This document shows positions 23,603-33,780 of a stretch of 64,000 nucleotides of DNA, piece by piece. The DNA lies in NCBI GenBank assembly GCA_933228895.1, contig OW121848.1:132884615-132948614 (forward strand). The letters are read 5' to 3'. The DNA is from Platycnemis pennipes. Lineage: Eukaryota > Arthropoda > Insecta > Odonata > Platycnemididae. The notes beneath the pieces are model-generated. The model was not told the DNA's origin. It ran no database searches and saw only the letters and a program-made list of their open reading frames with translations. Numbering within the stretch: position 1 is the stretch's first letter; the number at the start of each line of letters is the position of its first letter. The translations under genes were made by a program, and so were the position numbers.

Positions 23603-23692
23603 GCAGCTGAAAATATGCAGGTAGATAAACATAAATGTTATGAACTTTTGCTCCTAGGGACTATATAGTCCCAGAGTAAATAAAATTTGCAT
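23603..23692 (+). repeat. Dispersed repeat R2 (likely LINE 3' end), copy 1
   Basis: Contains TGAACTTTTGCTCCTAGGGA and CTATATAGTCCCAGAGTAAA followed by TAAAATTTG. The copy at 42588-42678 reads TGAACTTGTGCTCCATGGGA, TTATATAGTTCCAGAGTAAA, TAAAC and then (TTATC)n. A conserved stem-like end followed by a simple repeat is what non-LTR 3' ends look like; no coding part is attached to either copy. Confidence 0.6.
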
Positions 23693-24380
23693 CTTTGTAA
23701 TTACCTACCTTATTTTATTCGATTTTTTCCTCCTTTCCCATTTTTTTCTTGCCTCTCTCTTTCTCTTTTCGTTAAAAGAAGAAGGACGGTGGAAGTAGGA
23801 AATGTAAAACATAGAATGAGAGGGAGTGGCTTTGAGGGGTGAAGAAGAGAATGAGATGAGGGAGAAGGAGGGAAAGGTATGAGTGAAGAGTAGAGAGAGA
23901 GAATGTGGTTTTGTATGTTAATGGCTGTGTGTGTGTGTACTCGCGGAACATGCAGTCAAGTTGAAATTCAATTAAGACCCTCTGCCTCCCAACTCTCCTC
24001 CGTTTCTCACCCCTCTTCACCCCCTTTCCCCCCTCATTCCACCGCACCTACACCCCTGCGTCTCTTCCCTCTCACCTCCACGTCAACTCCACCCTCCAAA
24101 AAAACAATGCATGTACACAACAATAAAACCCTCTCCCTTCAAGATGGTAAGAGCGTAAAGAAGTGGCATACCGCATTTTCTCTGTTTTCAGGAGATCTTC
24201 CCCCTCATCCCGATCCTCTCCAAGTCATTTGAGTCTCTGCTTTTCAGCTGAGGGTAACTTTCCCATGCTCTAGCTAATCCTTAGATCATTAAAGTAATAT
24301 TTGTCCTGTTAAACTCTCTATGTCAGTAGAGCAACCTGAAACTTATTAATTGAATAGGGCAGGCGGTATTTTGTGAAAAA
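23693..24380. other. No gene recognised; purine- and pyrimidine-rich tracts
   Basis: Minus-strand and plus-strand open frames at 23772-24232 lie in a strongly strand-biased GA/TC stretch with a short GT repeat near 23923. Their residues are low-complexity (Ser, Pro, Leu), so they are probably composition artefacts. Confidence 0.45.
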
Positions 24381-24628
24381 GTGACATACTAACAGAAAAA
24401 CTTAAACGATGTTTTTTTCCCACACTTCATTGAATTACTACCTAAACCCTACCTGTTTCGACACTCTCGTGTCCTTATCAAGGGTATTGTCTTCTTAAGT
24501 CGAGGGTACATGTTCACGGATACTGTGATGACAGTACCCTTGATTATGACACGAGAGTTTCGAAACTGGCAGGGTTTAGCAATTCAATTAAGCGTGTGAG
24601 AAATACATCTTTTAAGTTTCTCTGTCAC
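24381..24628. repeat. Palindrome carrying two inverted hammerhead-like motifs
   Basis: Arms of about 110 bp: the left arm includes CAGAAAAACTTAAACGATG, TTGAATTACTACCTAAACCC and TGTTTCGACACTCTCGTGTC; the right arm is its inverse with few changes. On the minus strand of the left arm a perfect 5-bp stem GACAC/GTGTC with loop GAGA is followed by GAAAC (24455-24459) and preceded by TTGATAAG, a decayed CUGANGA box. The right arm keeps TGATTATGACACGAGAG and then TTTCGAAAC. Same design as 22921-23155. Confidence 0.75.
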
Positions 24629-27009
24629 TAATTATCTTACATCACCTGTAACTCCGTGCGATGTAGAGTGTCAGAACCGTGCGGCAACTTGTTTTAATAG
24701 TTCTGATGGCATTGAATCTTTGGTGAATTGAAGCTACTTGAAAAGTTAAAGATAAAAACAAGCATCCACTGACGCAAATGAAGTTCCCTGTGAGGTTGGG
24801 AAAAGTCCGTTGCATATATTTACAGGTCATAAATAGCATTTTGTTTGATAAACTGGCGATGTTGTCTATGACGGAACTTCCCTTTCCTGAGGTGGCTCAG
24901 GCAATCCTTGCCAGCTCTTCCCCTGTTACTCTCTCTATCTCTCTCTCCACCCTTACCCCTATTCCCTCCAATTGCCTACCGCATTCCCTCCACGGCAGAG
25001 GGGGAGAAAGTCTTCCCTGAAGCCCAGCAAGGGGTCCCCCTCGTTTCGTTAACACACCACGGGAGGAGTCTACCGTCGACGAGCCGATATTGTTACTAAT
25101 TCTATGATTGAGGAAAGGAAACGCGGGGGAAGTCCCTGGCACCTCCATGTGCCTCATGTATACGTCCCCTACAGGGGAATTTCTGTTGCGGACGGCCGCG
25201 ATAATTAAATCGAGCTATCGATTTCTTAATGAAACTGAACGATACATACCTACACACTTACAATTATGCGTGAACAATGCAAATTGAAGGAGATTTACAT
25301 TCTATGCAACCTCTTCTCCGGGATAACTGGCCTTTTACTGACTGAGAACAACACAAGCGGTGTCTGATTGGTCAATTCTGCCACCAGATCAATAGATTGT
25401 ATGCCTTCATGGATTGAGTGGCACGGAAAGTATAAGTCACTTCTCGTACCCAACTTCTTATAGCATTCAACGGTTATAAAATATTGATGCTTTGAGGATT
25501 TTTGTTATTTTAAGATAGTGTATTAAACAAAACGTTCCGTGCGAAATAAGAAGACAAAAATACTATAATATATGCTCCAATACTTTACATGAGCTCTAAG
25601 TATACAAATACGTATTACTGAGGCATAGGGGGCTTAGGGCCAGTCTAAAATGTAACTATTAGTAAGGGGGGATTTAAATTACTTGTGAACATTGATGGAA
25701 ATATATTCTCACGAAAAGAAAACAACTGCAGGAAAACTCCCACGTGGTAATAATTGGTTAATGCTAATGATTGAAACGTGTACAAGAAAAAAAATCATGA
25801 ATAGAAGGTACTGCCCCAGCTACAAAGAAGAAATATTTAGAACATAGAATTATGACGCCCTTAACCGCAGCAAAAACAAGTTTACAAGGCTAATACAGAC
25901 TAAAAAGGGGTCAACGTAGAGTCGTTGTATGTCTAATATAAAGACGTTTTGGACACATGGACGAAAAATATTGATTTACACATTTGGAACGTGAAAACGC
26001 GGTAAAGAAGGGAGTAAAAAGAGTTTCTGTCGCCACCGTTTGGTATTTGTAAGAGGATATATCCGAATTACGCGCTAAGGAAGGTAAGGAAGAAGGAAAT
26101 AAAAAAATAGATAAGGCAGTATGTATTGACAGAGTGCAGATGCAGTTTAAAAACTTTTCTTGCCAGTAAATCACTCGCTCCCTTCCGGAATTTTTGGACC
26201 ATTATAAAACTTTCCACTCCCGTTCTCACCCTCTTTATCCCGCACTCAACTCGAGGACTCGCTTCCGAGCCATCGGTTTTTGATTCCTCAGGATGAAAAT
26301 TTATACCCCCTCGGTGGTCCCCCGGATTGGATCATAATAAGCAGGGAGTATGGAGGGGGAGGGGTCTCGCCTTTGATAAATTGCGGCTCACGTCCTGCGG
26401 ATCGCGCCTCCGGAGGATTTAATGCTTCGAGAGGACCATAAATATGAAAGGCCCGAGAGAAAAATGGAATCGCGTCGCTGAGAGGAGAGACTATCAGTTT
26501 CAGAACCATGAGGAGAAGAGCAGCAGGTTGGAAGCGACGATAACACACGCGAGGCAATACCAATATTCTGTATAACTATTATTCATAGATGCAACAGGGT
26601 AGAACTATTTTATAAGGCCTGATAAATATTATTGTATCCTCTATTGTTGACTAAATATTAAAGAGACTTAGAGATATAACAAAATTTTCAGTTTATTTGG
26701 CTAAGAGCAGTACGTTTTTTAATAAAATACCAAAAAATTGACGTACGAGGCCATTAAAAAATACCAAGGCAGTTTTTTAAAATTTTGAGTCTGTTTATTC
26801 ATTATAACAAAATTAAACATATTTTTTTCGAAGTAGTACCCTACTACTTGTCCTTACACACATTGTCCTTACACCCTAATAATACTACTTGCAATTTTTG
26901 TCATTTTTTTCCAGTCCTTACCACTCCATTTCAGCCAGCCAATTTTTGCAAAGTCCTTTATTTGCCGCTTTTAATTCTTTCAGCACCAACGTCAGCAGAA
27001 AAATTTAAC
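24629..27009. other. No gene recognised
   Basis: No family recognised. 24890-25180 is GC-richer with a TCTC-rich tract and overlapping open frames on both strands; 26200-26560 is likewise GC-richer. No splice or promoter structure convinced me. Confidence 0.4.
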
Positions 27010-27280
27010 TATGCTAACTTTCGTCACAGTCCCTGATAATGTCTGGGATCCATCTTCCCTTACGGCAAACTTTGAACAACTTTGTACCCTTTAAACCCCG
27101 AAAAAATGTTACATGAGATAAAGCAACATCATTATACGCTCTCTCAAGTGTTTTAAGAGATTTAAAATCCGTGTCACTCAACGTAAAAAAAACATAATAC
27201 CAGCAAACTTCCTCAGGTGTAACCTCCATGTTGGTACGCTTACTGGAAATGGAGATTTTTGGATTTCCCAGAAATGCCAA
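27010..27280 (-). pseudogene. Possible mariner-like transposase N-terminal fragment
   Basis: The minus-strand frame contains SLKTLERAYNDVALSHVTFF followed by RGLKGTKLF. This resembles the helix-turn-helix at the start of mariner-family transposases, where a motif such as TLEMLxxAYGExALSRxxVF is followed by WxKRFKEG. The match is short and the Trp and the downstream acidic DDPRSGRP motif are not in frame, though another frame shows a related basic stretch. No catalytic D,D,D/E part and no terminal repeats were found. Could be chance. Confidence 0.3.
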
Positions 27281-27585
27281 GAGCCTAGGCCAAATGCAGG
27301 GCAGCCAACCAGCAATAATATGTGCAAATGAGTGCTCTTACAATCTATTAAGATAAAACATTTCTAGCACTTCAGGAAACTAATGAAAAAAAATGAGTCT
27401 TATTCTTTCTTGAACACCCCCAGTACTAATGGACGACCTGGTCTAAAGATCTTGGCCGTTCGAGACAGGTCGTTTTAGCCATACTCTGGAATTTCAAAGG
27501 TAGCGGTTTCGTTTCCCGGCTAAATTATGGTTATTATGTTCATCTTAGGATTAAGAATAAAATTAAGCAAAGTTATTGAGGAAAG
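27281..27585. other. No gene recognised
   Basis: No feature recognised. AT-rich. Confidence 0.5.
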
Positions 27586-27880
27586 TATCGGTTTGGTAGT
27601 CAGAGTACTTGCTTCCAATCTTGACGGCTTGAATTTTGATCCCGGCGGTCAAATATTTTTCAATGTAAAAATGAAGTGCTGAGACGAGAGTACTTCAAAT
27701 CCAAGACTCTGTCCGTCGGATGGGATGTTAAACCGTGGACTCTGGTGCCACATTTTTACGATAGCGCTAGGGTCATAGCCGGGTTTCATTCCGCACTTCC
27801 TCCATTTCCTTAAAAGTCCTACCTCTACATAATTACCCATCTAACCTTAATAGCACAAATTCATCTAGCTCTCAGTAATC
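27586..27880 (+). repeat. SINE-A, diverged copy
   Basis: Head: ATCGGTTTGGTAGTCAGAGT and a B-box-like TTGAATTTTGATCCCGG. Body in the family order: TCTGTCCGTCGGATGGGA, TGTTAAACCGTGG, GCCGGGTTTC and TCCTACCTCTACATAATTAC. Compared with the copies at 30567 and 33070 it is strongly diverged, so it is an old insertion. Confidence 0.72.
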
Positions 27881-29059
27881 AACTTTTAATATGAATCGAA
27901 ACAGTAATGTAGTAGATGTAATATTATCTCGGCATTCGAATCAGCTTAAAAAGTAATACAGGTAATGGTAATGGATAATCTGAATATGCGGGTGTATGGT
28001 GTAAAACTAGTTTTTTTATTATTGCTGTTACGTTCCGCATGGTAACATTATCGGTAACTTTCCTCATCATCCGTAGTTTTATTTGGGCCCTCGAATAAGA
28101 TTTCATTGGCCATAACGAAAGCCTGAAGCCTTCACTTTCAGGTGCTATTTGGGTTGCAAAGAGACTACATTGGCTGTAAAGAGACTAAAATAATCGAAAG
28201 AAGCGAACGAAATTGATCCGTAAATCCACAATTTATGAAATTCTACATGAAATACGACTGTATTTTTGATTAGAAGCAGCACACAACGCGATTTCATTGA
28301 TTTTTGCCAAGATTATATATAAAGATTGCTTCTCTGCTTTTGAAAATGCTCGTCTATTTATGGAACAACCTTTTAATCAACAGATTTTTTTAATGCTTTC
28401 ACAGTGATCTTCTAACGCAGTCAAACAATGACTGCAGTCACAAAAAATGTTTAGAACATTGCGGGAAAGCTACACCAGAAAATGCACTCGGTTCATACGA
28501 ATCAATTGTTTATTTCAGGGAGTTACCTTTGCTAGAAAGAGGCTGAGAAGTGCTCCACAAATCCAATAGTCCTACAGACTTTAAACACGACTGTATTTTC
28601 CGACGAGAAACAGCGCACTGCGCAGTTTGGCGGAGAGGCATCAGGAGGGTTAAAATCTGACATTCCCCACTGCTCACACTCCCCTCCAAAGCGCCGCGAG
28701 AAGAAAAAAATTCAATTAGCCTTTCCAGTCAATCCATCATTCAATCTCCCACTTCATTTCCACTCCCAACCGTCGCAACGCCACTTCGAATCCATTACCT
28801 TCCATCTGTCCCTCAAAACGCTGCCGACAATTCTTTCACTTCCGCACCACGCCCACATCGAAAACCTTGAAGTACGCAGTTATATCCAGGCGTGTTGCTC
28901 CTTAAAATTCATAGAAGAGATATTGGGACTTGTACACAATCAAGAGAGCCAGCTTGTTCTCGGCTACGGGAAATGGTTCAATAATATGAGGTTTTGACAA
29001 TTGGGGTTTGGTTTGTGGTCACGTGCTACTCGCGTTCATATTCTGCATGATTTTTATTT
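27881..29059. other. No gene recognised
   Basis: No protein or RNA family recognised; composition is mixed. The stretch 28640-28870 is C-rich on the plus strand. Confidence 0.45.
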
Positions 29060-29910
29060 TGATCCCGTAAGGTAGTCCTATAGCACTGGAGTGAACTTTG
29101 GAGTGATGTCCCAAACAATAAGTTACGGACAAGTAAACCGGTAACGTCAGGGTGGCCCAGTTCCGTCAGGGGTAGTCGCAGAGAGGAAGTGGTCATCACA
29201 CGTTTAAGAATCGGGCATTGCGCCCTGACCCACTCGTTCCTTTTCACAGAAGAGAAAATTCCCCCTCGATGTAATGACTGTGACTGTCTTCTCAGTGCGC
29301 GACATATCCTGACGGAGTATGACAAATACCGGGACACAGGTAACAGGCTAGGCCTAGAACAAGTTCTAGGCAATGATACTGACCGCCTAAGCCACGTCAT
29401 TACTTTTTGAAAGGAAACTAACCTGTTAAGTAAAATCTAATATATTTCCATATATTTGGGATTTTAATACTGCCTTTTTTTAAAATTTATATTTATGTAT
29501 ATTTATTGATATAAATTAGATTTCGTGTGGTGCAAAATGACCATAGTTGTCGACGCACCCCCTAAATCTAAACATACGGCTAATTCTTTATGGCTAATAT
29601 TAAGAGATACTGTCTTTGAGTTGTGTTTGGCTATTGTGAGTTATTGTCTTTTTACTAAAGATTAGTGTAAAGTATATGCCAATTTTTTTAAATAAACCTG
29701 TGTCTTTGTTAATTAGGTTGACTTTGGTGGTATCATGTTTTCTTTCTTTTTGTTTTGAATTTCTCCATGTGTTAAAAAGATAACCTTGTATTTGATGGTA
29801 GCCATACTACAGGTAAATGCTCAATCAAGGCTACCTAATTGTATTCATAGATTGTGATCAGAATGGCATTTCATTGTTGTTCAGTAGGTAATAAATTTAT
29901 TTATTATTAT
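29060..29910 (+). pseudogene. Jockey/I-type LINE, 3' end (C-terminal region plus 3' UTR)
   Basis: The frame 29189-29410 reads VITRLRIGHCALTHSFLFTE, then PPRCNDCDCLLSARHILTEY and DKYRDTGNRLGLEQVLGND. This matches the zinc-knuckle-like region that follows the RNase H domain in Jockey- and I-group non-LTR elements (the pattern RLRIGHT.LTH.......PP.C..C.....V.HIL..C..Y). The last Cys of the pattern has become Tyr in TEYDKY. After the stop, GTGCAAAATGACCATAGTTG then TCGACGC is reminiscent of the 3' UTR of such elements, and the repeat may end in the (ATTT)n-rich sequence near 29890-29930. The upstream part is frameshifted and the element is 5'-truncated, so it is dead. Confidence 0.72.
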
Positions 29911-29944
29911 TTATTTATTTAAAATTTATTATATTTATATAAAC

Positions 29945-30012
29945 TTGTGAATTCCACAGATTTAATGTCGGTACTACCGGTTTTGACCGTTAGGCCATCA
30001 TACAGTTAATAC
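29945..30012 (-). ncRNA. Hammerhead-like motif of a Penelope-type terminus
   Basis: The minus strand reads TGTATGATGGCCTAACGGTC followed by AAAACCGGTAGTACCGACAT and then TGTGGAATTC. The order TGATG, small stem GGCC/GGTC with loop, then a GAAAC-like AAAACC and a downstream TGTGGAAT is the same as in the better copy at 41046. Core G of GAAA is lost, so a functional ribozyme is unlikely. Confidence 0.45.
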
Positions 30013-30553
30013 AAGAATTTTTTCGTTGAGTGCCTAATAGGCACTGCCTATATATAGTTATGGAACAGGCGGCGGATGGGAGGGGAATGGAACGTGAGGG
30101 TGGGTTGTGGAAAAGGGATTAGGGGCAGGTTGAATAGGTAGTGGGTTTTCCGTGGGTAAAACAGCTAAAAGTAGAGGTGGGATGTTAAAAAAGTTAATGC
30201 TGTTCAGCAGTTCAGGGTTAAGAAGTTTATATCTCTTTAATATTATGTAAAAATTCCACAATATAAGTACACCATCACCAAGTTTTATTCTTACTGCTGC
30301 CTTAAACCTGAAAATTCTAATGATGAGATGAGGATATGTATAATTATTCCGTAGTTAAAGAATGATATTGAATAATATGCACGTTTTAAAACCCTAGTCC
30401 TCAAATTTCGTGAATAACAAAGAGGATTTCTATTAACTCTCTGGATTTTGGCTTAATTTTTTTGAAAATCTATTCTGGATAATAAGTATCTTTTAATTTA
30501 CAACAATTAATTTTTTTACGATCAGATTCATCGCTAGTGAGACAGAGTCTGAT
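30013..30553. other. No gene recognised
   Basis: AT-rich; a second inverted ATTCCACA near 30254 could be another scrap of a Penelope-type end. Confidence 0.4.
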
Positions 30554-30566
30554 ACGGTTTAGTTTA

Positions 30567-30898
30567 TGGGGGATCGGGTTGGTGTGGTGGCTAGAGTACT
30601 GGCCTCCCATCCCGAGGGCCTGGGTTCGATTCCCGGCAGTGGCAGATTTTTCAGTGGAAAACCGGTCCCCACTTGAGTGGAGGGCATTTCAAGTTCAGTA
30701 CTCCGTCCGTCGGATGGGACGTTAAGCCGTGGTCCCCTTGGCGCCTTTCGTTAAGAGTAGGCTAATGCCGACGCTGGGTTTCTCTCCACCCTTCCTCCGT
30801 TCCCTGAAAACTCCTACCATTACCCAATCACCCACCTATCCTAAATGGCGCAAATGACCTCAGCTGTCGGTCGCCTCCCCTGAATAACCAACCAACCA
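30567..30898 (+). repeat. SINE-A, full-length tRNA-derived SINE with 13-bp target-site duplication
   Basis: Direct repeats ACGGTTTAGTTTA flank the element at 30554-30566 and 30899-30911. The head reads GGATCGGGTTGGTGTGGTGG and CTAGAGTACTGGCCTCCCAT (A-box region), then GGGTTCGATTCCCGG (B box). The body includes GGAAAACCGGTCCCCACTTG, AGTACTCCGTCCGTCGGATG, GGACGTTAAGCCGTGGTCCC, GGCTAATGCCGACGCTGGGT and ends TCGGTCGCCTCCCCTGAATA followed by (ACCA)n. Clear target duplications mean target-primed insertion. RNA polymerase III would transcribe it from the internal promoter; mobility would need a LINE partner, not identified. It is one of the two best copies in the window. Confidence 0.93.
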
Positions 30899-31955
30899 AC
30901 GGTTTAGTTTAGCAGTTTAGACTTTGAATCCTGGAGTGGGAGCGGCGGACCCAGTGGAAACGGGAGCGACGAGGAAGTGTTGCGGGAGCGTCCGAGGGAG
31001 TGTTCTGGAAGTAGCGGTCGAGTGCTGCGGGAGTATTCAGGAGGTGTCGCGGTAGTGTCCGGGGAGCAGATTATGGCCCACTGGAAGCGTTTTCGGGAGC
31101 GTTTCGGAAGTGATAGGGGAGCGTCGACGCTGGTCCGCGGTGGAGCGGTCGGCCAGCTGCCTGGGAACGTCGACGCGCTCCTGAGAGCGCCGAGAGGCAT
31201 TCACGAGCCGTTCACGAAATGGTTGACTAGAGCAGGCAATTGTACAGCGGAGCCGTGCCTATTAAGCGTAACAAATCAGCTATCACAAATAAGGCTAATA
31301 TCACAAAAAATTAACTCAACTTGCATGGGTGCACCTAGCACCAAAATTGCAAAATAAAATGATCACGTTGATTTATGTTTACTCAAACCATATTTCTCGT
31401 TCACACACGTACAATTCAAAGCTACAACCTAGCCCTAAGATACCTATCCGCCAGCATTAATCGACCTGTCAATATCAGTCTTTCGTTAACGACTGTTTCT
31501 CGCTTTTCCGTTAGGAACTGGAGGTTAGGAGGCCCTATATATACAGCTGCTGACTGGCATTAAGTCGTTAGTGATAATTAATTTACTAAAATATTGACAC
31601 TGGAGTATTTTGCGCTCTGAAATCAATTCCTCAATAACCATTTTGTGGTTAAAAATAAGCATGACCGTTATGAATATACATATTTGATATTCTTTATACT
31701 CCAGGAGAGATAAATGAAAGTTTCCTCAACAACGTGGCAATCGTCGGACGAGCCACGGGATCCTAGGAACCGGGGAGGTGTCGGAGAGCGTTTGGTTCGC
31801 TCCAAAGACAGTGTTCGGGGACGGACTCCGAGAGCGATCATAGAGCGTTTCAACCAGGGATATGTACCGAAAAGGCACTTCACGTTTCGCGCCGTACCAG
31901 GGAGGCACACGAACTCGCTCGGCCATTCAAACCCGAAGCCTCGGCTTTGAATGAG

Positions 31956-32357
31956 ACCGAACCCTTCACCGCGGGTGGTTTATAGCACCAACTGACCAGT
32001 CACACTATAGTTTATAACTTCTTAAAGTTAAACGTAAATCGAACAATTATGTTCATCTTCGTGTTTTACTATTCACGCTGATGAAAATGGTTTTTTCATC
32101 GCAGTCATACGATAAATATTAACCAATATACATGCTTTAGTAATTTTATGTACATTAAACTGGCTTGGTTTACTAATGCACGTAAAATGGTTAATATATA
32201 TCGTATAACTGTGTTTAAAAAACCATTTTCATCAACGTGAATAGTACAACACAAAGATGAACATAATCGTGCGATTTATGTTTAACTTTAAGAAGTTATA
32301 AACAATAGTGTGACAGGTCAGTTGGTGCTATAAATCACCCGTGGTGAAGGGTTGGGT
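31956..32357. repeat. Near-perfect palindrome, arms about 190 bp
   Basis: Left arm: ACCCTTCACCGCGGGTGGTT, TATAGCACCAACTGACC, TAACTTCTTAAAGTTAAACG, ATTATGTTCATCTTCGTGTT and GATGAAAATGGTTTTTT. The right arm is the inverse with occasional single changes. The arms nearly meet around 32155, so the transcript would fold into one long hairpin. Confidence 0.85.
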
Positions 32358-32465
32358 CTTTTATGGTCACATCCCTGGTATCAACCCGAGAATGTCGAGG
32401 GAGCATCTGGTATGCGAAGTGTCGACTGTGGCGGAGTGCTCTGGAGTGTCCCGGGAGCGATCAAA

Positions 32466-32714
32466 GAGCGTTTCAACCCGGGAGTGGCGAGGGAGCGTTC
32501 GGTTAGCTCCTACGACAGTGTCTGGGGAGTGTCCCGGGAGCAATCAGAGAGCGTTTCAACCCGGGAGTGGCGAGGGAGCGTTCGGTTCGCTCCAACGACA
32601 GTGTCTGGGGAGTGTCCCGGGAGCAATCAGAGAGCGTTTCAACCCGGGAGTGGCGAGGGAGCGTCCGGTGTCGACTGCCGCGGAGTGCTCGGGGAGTGTC
32701 CCGGGAGCGTCCCG
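32466..32714 (+). repeat. 83-bp tandem repeat, three units
   Basis: GAGCGTTTCAACCCGGGAGT starts at 32466, 32549 and 32632, exactly 83 bp apart. Each unit continues GGCGAGGGAGCG, then TCGGTTCGCTCC, ACGACAGTGTCTGGGGAGTG and TCCCGGGAGCAATCAGA; the third diverges after its first 32 bases. The period is not a multiple of three, so the long open frames crossing it rotate frame at every unit and are not evidence of a gene. Confidence 0.9.
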
Positions 32715-32810
32715 GGGACGTCCACATACTGCTGAACGCTCCCAGTATACTCCCGCAACACTTCCAGAACACTCCGCCGGACGCTCCCGTTTCGACTGGG
32801 GAGTGACAGA

Positions 32811-33057
32811 GGTTAAGGGGAATATGAAGGAAACGTGTGTTTTGAGAAAAGTCCAGGGTTTGTTGCAAGGGAGCGCTGAAGAGAGTGTTCAGGAAGAAAT
32901 CAGGAGAAAAGGAAGGGTATAAGGCTGTGGAGGACGTTTGGTAAATGTGTTTGACTTCACTGTGGGGGATTAAGTGAAGACAAAACCGAGTAGAGGAATG
33001 GATAGCCCCATAACACTGAGTGTATCTCTGAGGCACTTAAGTTACGGACATTGATGT
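32811..33057. other. No gene recognised
   Basis: Short spacer between the GC-rich block and the second SINE-A. Confidence 0.5.
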
Positions 33058-33069
33058 ATCCAAAAGAGG

Positions 33070-33417
33070 GGGGATCGGGTTGGTGTGGTGGCTAGAGTAC
33101 TGGCCTCCCATCCCGAGGGCCTGGGTTCGAACCCCGGCAGTGGCAGATTTTTCAGTGGAAAACCGGTCCCCACTTGAGTACCTAGTGGAGGGCATTTCAA
33201 GTTCAGTACTCCGCCCGTCGGATGGGACATTAAGCCGTGGTCCCCTTGGCGCCTTTCGTTAAGAGTAGGCTAATGCCGATGCCGGGTTTCTCTCCACCCT
33301 TCCTCCGTTCCCTAAAAACTCCTACCATTACCCAATTACCCACCTATCCTATATGGCATAAACTACCTAAGCTGTCGGTCGCCTCCCCCTAAATAACCAA
33401 CCAACCTAACCAACCAA
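33070..33417 (+). repeat. SINE-A, full-length, with 12-bp target-site duplication
   Basis: ATCCAAAAGAGG flanks the element at 33058-33069 and 33418-33429. Head GGGATCGGGTTGGTGTGGTG, B box GGGTTCGAACCCCGG, and the same body as the copy at 30567, apart from a small duplication in ACTTGAGTACCTAGTGGAGG. The tail is an (AACC)n-like repeat. Sequence agreement with the 30567 copy is very high, so both are young. Confidence 0.93.
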
Positions 33418-33493
33418 ATCCAAAAGAGGAAAAGAGTTCTTGAAAATATTGTCGCTTAAAAGCCCCGCCCTATTCACGCGTTTGTTTATTTGT

Positions 33494-33780
33494 CCGTGTC
33501 AGCGGTTAGAGCATTGACCTCTCACCAGGAGGGCCTGGGTTCAAGTCAAGTCGGGTAGTAGAAGATATTTTTCATTGTTAAACCGGCCCCAGTGGCCACC
33601 TGAATGTTTCGTGGAGAACATTCGAGTTCAGAACTCCATCCGTCGGAAGGGACGTTAAGCCATGGTCCCCTTAGCGCCTTTTCGTTAAGAGCAGGCTAAT
33701 GCCGACGCTGTGCTTTTCTCCACGCTTTACCTCGTCCTTCCAATCCCATCCTTGTACATTTCCTCCCAGTGTGAAGCGCC
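33494..33780 (+). repeat. SINE-A, diverged copy
   Basis: Head GTCAGCGGTTAGAGCATTGA and B-box region GGGCCTGGGTTCAAGTCAAG. Body: AACCGGCCCCAGTGGCCACC, CTCCATCCGTCGGAAGGGAC, GTTAAGCCATGGTCCCC and GGCTAATGCCGACGCTG. The extra CCAGTGGCCACCTGAATG, missing in the two young copies, suggests a second subfamily. Confidence 0.85.

Larger units (their letters stand above)
30925..32810. repeat. GC-rich composite repeat block (foldback-like)
   Basis: Words such as GGGAGCG, GAGCGTTTC, GGAGTGTCC and TCGACGC recur throughout 30925-31250, 31733-31930 and 32380-32810, in otherwise AT-rich DNA. The outer edges are inverted relatives: CCCAGTGGAAACGGGAGCG near 30950 and the inverse of CCCCAGTCGAAACGGGAGCG near 32785-32803. 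Between them lie an AT-rich spacer (31260-31730), one diverged 83-bp unit (31773-31855), a palindrome of about 400 bp (31956-32357) and three tandem 83-bp units (32466-32714). I infer one large foldback-type element or nested MITEs. No transposase is present. Confidence 0.6.

Noticed and set aside
23772..24047. 91-codon frame and its opposite-strand partner
   Set aside because: Low-complexity Ser/Pro/Leu sequence produced by a GA/TC-rich tract.
30572..30650. tRNA gene on the plus strand
   Set aside because: Same reason: head of SINE-A with a shared body and target-site duplications.
31530..31560. TATA box CTATATATAC with CAGCTG downstream
   Set aside because: No exon or open frame can be attached, and it lies in the spacer of the foldback-like block. 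TATATA words are common in this AT-rich DNA.
32466..32714. CRISPR-like array
   Set aside because: The 83-bp units are repeated along their whole length; there are no variable spacers.
32341..32922. 193-codon open frame, the longest in the window
   Set aside because: It runs across the 83-bp tandem array. Because 83 is not a multiple of three, the same DNA is read in a different frame in each unit, and other frames of the array are also open. GC-rich repeat structure explains the length.
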